From JANMEX01 sp031422915 (GTDB lineage: Bacteria; Pseudomonadota; Alphaproteobacteria; Rhizobiales; Rhizobiaceae), in assembly GCA_031422915.1 (NCBI GenBank), contig JANPEK010000086.1:1-42651 (forward strand): a stretch of DNA of 42,651 bases, written 5' to 3'. The position numbers and the translations under genes are program-made. The notes under the pieces are model-generated. The model was not told where the DNA came from. It worked only from the letters and a program-made list of their open reading frames with translations, and did no database searches. Position 1 is the stretch's first letter. Every line of letters begins with the position of its first letter. Shown here in pieces: positions 36,618 to 42,651 of the stretch.

Positions 36618-38306
36618 CTACCTATCACTCACCTCCCACCGTGGATTGATCCACGGCTCGAGATTGCTGCGGGGCAGGGGCACCTTGCCCAAAATATGAT
36701 CAGCCGCCTTCTCGCCCGTCATGATCGACGGCGCGTTCAGATTGCCATTGGTCACACGCGGAAAGATCGAGGAGTCCGCCACCCGCAGCCCTTCAACTCC
36801 GATCACGCGCGTTTCGCAATCCACCACCGCATGGCGATCCCCGCTAGCGCCCATGCGACATGTTCCACAAGGGTGATAGGCGCTTTCGATATGTTCGCGC
36901 AGGAAATCGTCGATCTCATCGTCGCTCTGTACATCGCTGCCCGGCTGGATTTCCCTGCCGCGATAGGGATCGAACGCCTTCTGCCCGAAAATCTCCCGTG
37001 TCAGCCGCACGCCGTGGCGGAATTCCTTCCAGTCATCCTCGTGGCTCATGTAGTTGAAAAAGATGCGCGGGCTTTCGTTCGGGTCAGCAGACTTCAGCGT
37101 GATCTCGCCGCGCGATTTCGAGCGCATCGGCCCGACATGTGCCTGGAACCCGTGCCCCTTCACCGCCGCCTTGCCGTCATAGCGCACTGCCGCCGGCACG
37201 AAATGGAACTGGATATCCGGATAATCGATCCCCGCCGCTGAGCGCACAAAACCACACGCCTCAAAATGATTGGTCGCGCCGAGGCCGGTCTTGAAGAAAA
37301 GCCACTCCGCCCCGATCAACCCCTTGGAAAACCAGTTGAGCTTCGAGTTGATCGTAATCGGCTGCGTGCATTCCTGCTGGATGTAGACCTCCAGATGGTC
37401 CTGCAAATTCTTGCCCACGCCCGGCCTGTCCGCAACCACCTCGATGCCATGCGACTTCAGCACCGCCGCCGGTCCGATGCCCGACAATAGCAGCAGCTTC
37501 GGCGAGTTGATCGACGAGGCCGCAACAATAACCTCGCGCCGCGCCCGCACCACCTGAACCTGTCCGCCACTCTCGATTTCAACACCAATCGCCCGTTGAT
37601 TCTCGATCACAATCTTCCGAGCTAACCCGTTGATCATACTGATATTTTCACGCTTGAGCGTCGGCTTCAGATAGGCGTTCGCCGTCGACCAGCGCACGCC
37701 ATCATGGATGGTCTGCTCCATCGCGCCAAAGCCTTCCTGCTTCAGCCCGTTATAGTCCTCGGTAAGCTCAAACCCCGCCTGATGCCCCGCCTCGATGAAC
37801 GCCCGGTACAGCGGGTTCTGCATCTTGCCGCGCTGCACATAGAGCGGCCCCGAACGGCCGCGCGCACCCTCCTCACCGCCGCTTACATTCTCCTGCCGCA
37901 TGAAATACGGCAGCACGTCGGCGTAACTCCAGCCGGTCGCGCCCTGTTCATCCCAATGGTCGAAATCGCGCGCATGGCCGCGCACATAGACCATGCCGTT
38001 GATCGACGAAGAGCCGCCAACCACCTTGCCGCGCGGCGTCGCCAGCCGCCGGTTGTTCAGCTGCGGCTCCGGCTCGGTCCTGAATCCCCAGTCGTAAGTC
38101 TTGGTGTTCATCGGGATCGACAGCGCCGACGGCATTTGGATGAACGGCCCGAAATCGGATCCCCCATATTCAATCACCGCCACCGTATGCTTGCCATCCT
38201 CCGAAAGCCGGTAAGCCAGCGCCGCGCCCGCCGATCCGGAACCTATGATCACAAAGTCCGCTTCCAGCAGCGTCGATTGCGCGGAAAAATGTTTGCCCGA
38301 TGTCAC
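36618..38306 (-). CDS. betA: Choline dehydrogenase
   Basis: The 562-residue GMC flavoprotein oxidises choline to betaine aldehyde. It shows FVIIGSGSAGAALAYRLSE (FAD site), GKVVGGSSSINGMVYVRGH, SSINSPKLLLLSGIGPA, and the catalytic His of SAYHPCGTCRMG and Asn of NGNLNAPSIM. The open frame reaches 38360, but the GTG at 38306 has a strong GGAGG site 6 nt upstream and lies 1 nt after the glutathione S-transferase stop; this gives ~14 extra residues before the usual BetA start (EADFVIIG). Operon context with betI, betC and betB fixes the role. Confidence 0.93.
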   Translation of the reverse strand: MTSGKHFSAQSTLLEADFVIIGSGSAGAALAYRLSEDGKHTVAVIEYGGSDFGPFIQMPSALSIPMNTKTYDWGFRTEPEPQLNNRRLATPRGKVVGGSSSINGMVYVRGHARDFDHWDEQGATGWSYADVLPYFMRQENVSGGEEGARGRSGPLYVQRGKMQNPLYRAFIEAGHQAGFELTEDYNGLKQEGFGAMEQTIHDGVRWSTANAYLKPTLKRENISMINGLARKIVIENQRAIGVEIESGGQVQVVRARREVIVAASSINSPKLLLLSGIGPAAVLKSHGIEVVADRPGVGKNLQDHLEVYIQQECTQPITINSKLNWFSKGLIGAEWLFFKTGLGATNHFEACGFVRSAAGIDYPDIQFHFVPAAVRYDGKAAVKGHGFQAHVGPMRSKSRGEITLKSADPNESPRIFFNYMSHEDDWKEFRHGVRLTREIFGQKAFDPYRGREIQPGSDVQSDDEIDDFLREHIESAYHPCGTCRMGASGDRHAVVDCETRVIGVEGLRVADSSIFPRVTNGNLNAPSIMTGEKAADHILGKVPLPRSNLEPWINPRWEVSDR

Positions 38307-38307
38307 G

Positions 38308-38952
38308 TCAAGCCTCCGGATGCCGCAGCGCTTCAAATGAAACCGCCACATGTGCAGCATAGGCGGGGCGTGCCAGCAACCGTTGATAATAGGCGTTCAC
38401 GTTCGGCACATCCCGCCGGTCATGCTCCAACGTAAACAGCCGGTGCAGCATCACGCCGCAGGCAATGTCCGCAAACGAAAACGCCTCGCCATTCAGCCAC
38501 TGCCCATCGCCGATCCGCGCATCCAGCAGCGCCCAGTTCGCCTTCAGCCGCGCCTCAGCCGCCGTCACCGCCGCAGTGTTCCGCGCGGTTTTCGCCGTGC
38601 GCACCAGTTGGATGAACAGAATCGAGGTGAAATCCGGATAAATCGTCGAGCGCATCCACTCCGCCCACATGTCAAGCGTCGCCCGCTGGCCCGGATCGCG
38701 CGGCCAAAACTGCTCGTCGCCGTATTTGCAGGCGAGATAGCGCAAAATCGCCGCGCTCTCCCATATCACAGTCTCGCCATCCCTTATCGTCGGCACCAGC
38801 CCGTTCGGGTTCATCGCGCGATACTCTGCCGTATCCGTCTTGCCGAATGCGCCGCCGAAATCCAGCCGCTCATGCTCCAGCCCAAGCTCGGCCAAACACC
38901 ACAACACCGCCTGCACATTCACTGATGTGTTGCGCCCGTAAACGGTAATCAT
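38308..38952 (-). CDS. Glutathione S-transferase inside the bet operon
   Basis: The 214-residue protein has the thioredoxin-like N-terminal domain (ITVYGRNTSVNVQAVLWCLAE, NPNGLVPTIRDG with the cis-Pro, and the ES pair of WESAAILRYLA for glutathione) and an all-helical C-terminal domain (NGEAFSFADIACGVMLHRLF). Ser/Asn at the active-site position suggests a beta/theta-like cytosolic enzyme. The ATG overlaps the betC stop by one base (TGATG) and betA starts 1 nt after its own stop, so it is firmly inside the operon. Its role in choline use is unknown. The open frame runs upstream into betC but that part is a shadow. Confidence 0.88.
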   Translation of the reverse strand: MITVYGRNTSVNVQAVLWCLAELGLEHERLDFGGAFGKTDTAEYRAMNPNGLVPTIRDGETVIWESAAILRYLACKYGDEQFWPRDPGQRATLDMWAEWMRSTIYPDFTSILFIQLVRTAKTARNTAAVTAAEARLKANWALLDARIGDGQWLNGEAFSFADIACGVMLHRLFTLEHDRRDVPNVNAYYQRLLARPAYAAHVAVSFEALRHPEA

Positions 38953-40481
38953 CACTCGCCCCTCGGAAAGCGCTTGCTCTCTTCCAGAATGTTCAAATCC
39001 ATATGGTTGCGCATGTAGCGCTCCGATGCTTTCTGCAGTGGCTGGAAATCCCACGGGAAATAGGCCCCGTTGCGCAGCGCCTCATAAACCACCCGGCGCC
39101 GCGCCTGACTTTCGCGCACTGAGGCGTCAAAGGCGTCAAGATTCCACCGCGCGTGGACCCGCTCCATCCACCTCGCCACCAGCGCCGCATTGGCCGGATC
39201 AGCCGCCAGATTGTTGAGTTCCTGCGGATCATCCTTGAGATTGAACAGCATCGGCGGATCAAGTTCACAATGCACAAACTTCCAGTCACCCTCGCGGATG
39301 CAAACCAGCGGTGCTTGTGAACCCTCCGCCGCATATTCCATCAGCACCGGCGCCATGCGCATCCCGCCCTTCATCAGTGGCACAAGGCTGGTGCCGTCCG
39401 TCCACGGCGCAATTTCGCCAATGTCAATCCCGGCGAGATCTGCCAGCGTCGGGTTGACATCCAGCGTCGAAACGGCCGCTGTCACCAGCCGCGGCTGAAT
39501 GCCCGGCCCGGCAATCGTCAGCGGCACCCGCGCCGAGCCGTCAAAAAAGCTCATCTTGAACCACAGGCCGCGCTCGCCCAGCATGTCGCCGTGATCCGAG
39601 GTGAACACGATAATTGTGTCATCCAGCATCCGCGTCAGCCGCAGCGTCTCGATCAGTTCGCCCACCTTGTCGTCCATGAACGAGATGTTGGCGAAATAGC
39701 CCTGCCGCGCCCGCCGCACATCGCCGCGCTTGATGTCAAAGCGCGCGTGGTCGCAGGCCTTGATCAGCCGCTTGGAATGCGGGTCTTGATCCTCAAAAGC
39801 CATCTCACCGACAGTCGGCTCCAGCTCGGCAAGGCCCTCATAAAGGTCCCAATATTTCCGCCGCGCCACATAGGGGTCATGCGGATGCGTGAACGAAACC
39901 GTCAGACACCATGGCCGCCGCTCAGTGTCGGTCGAAACACGCGAATATTGGTAAAGCTTCTGGTTGGCGAAAAACGCCACCTCATCGTCATATTCCATCT
40001 GGTTGGAAATCTCGGCAACGCCCGCGCCGGTCACCGAACCCAGATTATGATACCACCAGTCGATCCTTGTCCCCTGCTTGCGATAGTCCGGCGTCCAGCC
40101 GAAATCGGCGGGGTAAATGTCGGTCGTCAGCCGCTCCTCAAACCCGTGCATCTGGTCCGGCCCGACAAAATGCATCTTGCCCGAAAGCGCCGTCTCATAG
40201 CCCGCGCGGCGCAGATGGTGCGCATAGGTCGGAATGTCCGAGCGGAATTCGGCGGCATTGTCATAAACACCCGTGCGCGATGGCAATTGCCCGCTCATGA
40301 ACGACGCGCGGGCAGGGGCGCACAACGGCGAACCCGAATACGTGTTGGCAAACCGCACCGAGCGCTTGGCCAGCGCCTTCAGGTGCGGAGCATGCAGAAA
40401 ATCAGCCGGGCCATCAGGATAGAGCGTCCCGTTGAACTGGTCGGTCATGATGATCAGAATGTTTGGCCGCGCAGTCTTCAT
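38952..40481 (-). CDS. betC: Choline-sulfatase
   Basis: The 509-residue type I sulfatase hydrolyses choline-O-sulfate to choline and sulfate. The formylglycine-forming motif C54-APAR (PLCAPARASFMSG) is present, with metal-ligand MTDQ near the N-terminus, SGKMHFVG and FTSDHGDMLGERGLW. The C-terminal FPWDFQP segment is typical of BetC. No signal peptide is seen, so it acts in the cytoplasm. It overlaps betI by 4 nt (ATGA) upstream and the glutathione S-transferase gene by 1 nt downstream. Released sulfate could enter the cysDNCQ route. Confidence 0.95.
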   Translation of the reverse strand: MKTARPNILIIMTDQFNGTLYPDGPADFLHAPHLKALAKRSVRFANTYSGSPLCAPARASFMSGQLPSRTGVYDNAAEFRSDIPTYAHHLRRAGYETALSGKMHFVGPDQMHGFEERLTTDIYPADFGWTPDYRKQGTRIDWWYHNLGSVTGAGVAEISNQMEYDDEVAFFANQKLYQYSRVSTDTERRPWCLTVSFTHPHDPYVARRKYWDLYEGLAELEPTVGEMAFEDQDPHSKRLIKACDHARFDIKRGDVRRARQGYFANISFMDDKVGELIETLRLTRMLDDTIIVFTSDHGDMLGERGLWFKMSFFDGSARVPLTIAGPGIQPRLVTAAVSTLDVNPTLADLAGIDIGEIAPWTDGTSLVPLMKGGMRMAPVLMEYAAEGSQAPLVCIREGDWKFVHCELDPPMLFNLKDDPQELNNLAADPANAALVARWMERVHARWNLDAFDASVRESQARRRVVYEALRNGAYFPWDFQPLQKASERYMRNHMDLNILEESKRFPRGE

Positions 40482-41065
40482 GCCTGTCCCCGTGCCAGCA
40501 TCGTGTCGAGATAGTCGTGGATCAGCGCCACCGCGCTGGTCCGTTCCGGTCCGCTTTGCTTCAGCGCGCGGCGGATGTATAGCCCGTCAATCAGCGCCGC
40601 AATGCCCTCTGAAATCCGCTCGGCCTCCGCGCGCGGCTTCAGCTTGGCAAGATCAAACATCAGGTTCGAGTGCAGCCGCCGCGAATAAACCGACAGCAAA
40701 TGCCGCATCGCCGCAGAACGTTGCGCCTCAAGATAAAACGAAAGCCACGCCGAAACCGTGCCCGGTGCAAATTGCTTGTCAGAAAAATTGACAGCAATCA
40801 GCGCAGCAAGCCGTTCCCGCGGTTTCATTGATGGCGTCACCCGGGCCCGCAGATCCTGCGCCAGCTCGGTCATCAGCGAGCGCATCGTCGCTTCCAGCAG
40901 ACGCTCCTTGTTGCCAAAATAATGATGTGCCAGCGCGCTCGAAACGCCGGCCCGCCCGGCAATGTCCGACACCGTCACATCCAGCGCCCCTCGGTCGCCA
41001 ATCGCCGCGATAGCCGCATCAATCAGCGCCTTGCGGCGTATCGGCTCCATCCCGACTTTCGGCAT
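40478..41065 (-). CDS. betI: TetR-family choline-responsive repressor
   Basis: The 195-residue regulator has an N-terminal TetR helix-turn-helix (about 10-55; VTVSDIAGRAGVSSALAHHYFGNKERLLEAT) and the BetI-type ligand domain (SAWLSFYLEAQRS, ALIDGLYIRRAL). BetI represses the bet operon and is relieved by choline. ATG 41065 follows AAGGGG. It is the first gene of the operon; a palindrome at 41096-41113 is its probable operator. Confidence 0.94.
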   Translation of the reverse strand: MPKVGMEPIRRKALIDAAIAAIGDRGALDVTVSDIAGRAGVSSALAHHYFGNKERLLEATMRSLMTELAQDLRARVTPSMKPRERLAALIAVNFSDKQFAPGTVSAWLSFYLEAQRSAAMRHLLSVYSRRLHSNLMFDLAKLKPRAEAERISEGIAALIDGLYIRRALKQSGPERTSAVALIHDYLDTMLARGQA

Positions 41066-41095
41066 TCTGCACCCCTTCAATACACATCAATTATT

Positions 41096-41113
41096 ATTGA
41101 CTGACGAGTCAAT
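41096..41113. promoter_or_regulatory. Candidate BetI operator
   Basis: ATTGACTGACGAGTCAAT has perfect 7-bp arms around GACG and lies 31-48 bp before the betI start, where the bet promoter must be. TetR-type operators have this size and symmetry. Autoregulation of betI and the operon is inferred. Confidence 0.65.
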
Positions 41114-41303
41114 CAAGAAAAATCATGAGGTCAGGTTTTACATTGTCGCGCATCTTCCGGAATTCGCGTTGGAAATCAGCCAGCCCTTTTCACCAGAGAA
41201 GTTCTGTGCTTCAAAAGCCGCAAGCACGCGCACACGACACACCAAACTTCAGGGCAATCGCGTTTCTGCTCGTGACACTTCACCACAATCTGGAGAGCGC
41301 GCG

Positions 41304-41759
41304 ATGCAGGATATTACTTTCCGGATTGCCGGACCAAGCGACGTCGAAACCATCAGGCAGATCGTTATGGCGGCCTATGCCAAATGGGTTCCGCTCATCA
41401 ACCGCAGGCCGCTGCCCATGGTTGCGGACTATGGCGAAACAATAAAAGTCCACCGCTTCGATTTGCTGGAGGCTGGCGGAAAAATCGTCGCCCTGATCGA
41501 AACAGCGCCGAAAGATGATCATCTCTGGATCGAAAACATCGCCGTCAGACCGGATGAACAGCGCAATGGCTATGGCAAGGCACTGATCGCAAAAGCCGAA
41601 CAGTTGGCACTGGATGAAGGCTTGCGTGAACTTCGTCTTCTCACCAATGCTGCATTTGCGAGCAACATCCAATTGTATGAAAAGACAGGCTTTGTGGTCG
41701 ACCGCAAAGTCCCGTTCATGGGCGGCATAACGGTCCACATGAGCAAGACGTTCAAGTGA
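41304..41759 (+). CDS. GNAT-family N-acetyltransferase
   Basis: The 151-residue GNAT protein shows the acetyl-CoA-binding motif A, IAVRPDEQRNGYGKALI, the following LRLLTNAAFASNIQLYEKTGF, and a C-terminal MSKTF. Substrate is unknown. ATG 41304 follows GGAGAG; the frame is open far upstream (to 40962) across betI, which is a shadow. It is convergent with the ACT-domain gene, overlapping by 8 nt. Confidence 0.88.
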   Translation: MQDITFRIAGPSDVETIRQIVMAAYAKWVPLINRRPLPMVADYGETIKVHRFDLLEAGGKIVALIETAPKDDHLWIENIAVRPDEQRNGYGKALIAKAEQLALDEGLRELRLLTNAAFASNIQLYEKTGFVVDRKVPFMGGITVHMSKTFK

Positions 41760-42123
41760 TAGTATGACCAACTGCAGTCAGATGCGAAATGGAGGCCGCG
41801 GCGTCCACTGTCTTGACCAATAGGTGATCGCCGTCGAATGTTGACACCACGAAAATACCGATCTTGTTTTCGGACAGCGGCTTGATCACCGACAGCACAA
41901 CGCCGGTCTCGTCAAATGCAAACGGCCCCTGAAATTTGAAACACGTCCAATCGCGATCCTGTTTGACAGGCTCCGGAATGCGGCTTTGCAAACACACAAT
42001 CGACAGTTCATCATCAGTCCGGCTGATTGAAACAAAGCCCGAGCCATCAGCCCAAACAGGAAAAGCCGCCCCAGCATCAAGCCGCGCAATCGCATAATCG
42101 CCATCAAGCCTTTTGAGTATCAT
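41752..42123 (-). CDS. ACT-domain protein (ACT_7/CASTOR-like)
   Basis: A 123-residue protein with two ACT-like halves. The C-terminal segment VLSVIKPLSENKIGIFVVSTF followed by DGDHLLVK is the typical signature of the ACT_7 group; the N-terminal half (FPVWADGSGFVSISRTDDELSIVCLQ) is the companion domain. Such proteins bind small ligands, often amino acids; no function is known for this one. ATG 42123 has AGGAA upstream. It overlaps the GNAT gene tail-to-tail. Confidence 0.8.
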   Translation of the reverse strand: MILKRLDGDYAIARLDAGAAFPVWADGSGFVSISRTDDELSIVCLQSRIPEPVKQDRDWTCFKFQGPFAFDETGVVLSVIKPLSENKIGIFVVSTFDGDHLLVKTVDAAASISHLTAVGHTIT

Positions 42124-42478
42124 TTGGCAAATTCCTGTTCCGCGACGCTACAGCCAATCTCATGATGCGTCTCGCAGACTTGATGCGGGAATGCGAGGAG
42201 TAATCAGGCGTCGAGAAAATTTACCCGCAGGCGTGTCGCAAAAAAAGGCGCGCCGGACGCGGTTTTGACAGGGGATTGCATACTGCCCGACGACAACAAA
42301 GCAAACAGGTCCCGGTTTACCGATCTCCCCCGTCGCGGGGGAGATGTCCGACAGGACAGAGGGGGACGCCTCGCGCAAAGGCTTCAGCATGAGTCAAAAG
42401 ACACAGAATGCAAAATAGAACTTGATTCTGCATAAAATTTATGTTCATGTTTTGTTCAACAACGGAGACAACGAAACT
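42124..42478. other. 355-nt intergenic region with a repeat
   Basis: Contains a repeat copy at 42323-42370 (hairpin CTCCCCC/GGGGGAG then GGACAGAGGGGGAC). The minus-strand ORF 42160-42390 reads through this repeat and matches nothing. The A+T-rich stretch 42415-42460 may hold the promoter of the gene at 42479. Confidence 0.45.
42323..42370. repeat. Palindromic intergenic repeat (variant)
   Basis: Hairpin core ATCTCCCCCGTCGCGGGGGAGAT with a flanking GTCCGACAGGACAGAGGGGG, a diverged member of the same intergenic repeat class found elsewhere in the window. Confidence 0.7.
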
Positions 42479-42651
42479 TTGGACTGGCCCCTCGCAATCA
42501 CCCGCAACACAGAAGCAGTCCGCAAGATCGTCGCGGTGATGTTTGCGATGCTGCGGGAGAATGCCGGCAGCAGTCCCCTCTCCGTCGGCTTCGCCGACAC
42601 CTCTCCCCGCAAGCGGGGCGAGGTTAAATCAAGCGCCGAGCTTTTAACCTC
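42479..42651 (+). CDS. Start of a small unrecognised protein, with a repeat inside (partial)
   Basis: From the TTG at 42479 the frame is open to the window edge (57 codons). The first ~28 residues, LDWPLAITRNTEAVRKIVAV and FAMLRENA, look like the N-terminus of small conserved hypothetical proteins of Rhizobiales (MDW...A...N...AL..IVA pattern, from memory). GGAGA is ~10 nt upstream. After residue ~32 the sequence becomes a copy of the intergenic palindromic repeat, read in frame. The 3' end is outside the window. Confidence 0.45.
   Translation, partial: MDWPLAITRNTEAVRKIVAVMFAMLRENAGSSPLSVGFADTSPRKRGEVKSSAELLT
42574..42627. repeat. Palindromic repeat inside a reading frame
   Basis: CCCCTCTCCGTCGGCTTCG...CTCTCCCCGCAAGCGGGGCGAGG is a copy of the repeat class, lying within the open frame that starts at 42479 and keeping it open. 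Confidence 0.7.

Noticed and set aside
42160..42390. 76-codon minus-strand frame near the right end
   Set aside because: Its N-terminal part is the translation of a palindromic repeat and the rest matches nothing.

Overview
The window reads as a chromosomal segment of an alphaproteobacterium, most likely from the Hyphomicrobiales (Rhizobiales). The evidence is a fused CysN-CysC sulfate-activation enzyme, a rhizobial-type sorbitol/mannitol (smo/mtlK) locus, a betI-betC-betA-betB choline-sulfate operon, moderately high GC, and CCTCATCC/CTTCTCCCCGC palindromic repeats between genes, a class common in this order. The species cannot be named from the sequence alone. No prophage, insertion sequence, CRISPR array or rRNA operon was seen.

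Layout. 1-383 is the start of pccB (propionyl-CoA carboxylase beta, minus strand), followed by tRNA-Gln. 847-4482 is a sulfate-assimilation operon, cysD-cysNC-cysQ. 4671-7895 is a zinc-uptake operon (binding protein, permease, ATPase with a His-rich tail), divergent from a Zur-like regulator across a short region with Zur-box-like palindromes. 7908-8576 is a TerC-family membrane protein and 8823-10451 an AlkK-like acyl-CoA ligase. 10520-13822 holds a FIST-domain protein, a soluble hybrid histidine kinase and a convergent NarL-type response regulator, resembling the NosP/NahK nitric-oxide-sensing arrangement. 14272-15879 is a GMC oxidoreductase.

16289-26997 is a polyol-utilisation regulon: HAD hydrolase, SorC-family regulator, SmoEFGK ABC importer, SmoS dehydrogenase, mannitol 2-dehydrogenase, and an unusual single polypeptide joining a HAD phosphatase to an FGGY sugar kinase. 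The importer brings in hexitols, the dehydrogenases oxidise them to ketoses, and the FGGY half probably phosphorylates a ketose. A palindrome upstream of smoE is the likely regulator site. Next come a 5'-truncated ParE-like toxin gene and tRNA-Pro.

27750-34893 looks like a surface-glycan or glycoconjugate locus: a GDP-mannose pyrophosphorylase fused to an AGE-type isomerase, an MsbA-like ABC exporter, a methyltransferase, an unknown protein and a glycosyltransferase. 34950-41065 (minus strand) is the bet operon in transcription order betI-betC-gst-betA-betB, with an unexpected glutathione S-transferase gene inside; it turns choline-O-sulfate and choline into glycine betaine. The right end carries a GNAT acetyltransferase, an ACT-domain protein, and the start of a small ORF that runs into a copy of the palindromic repeat.
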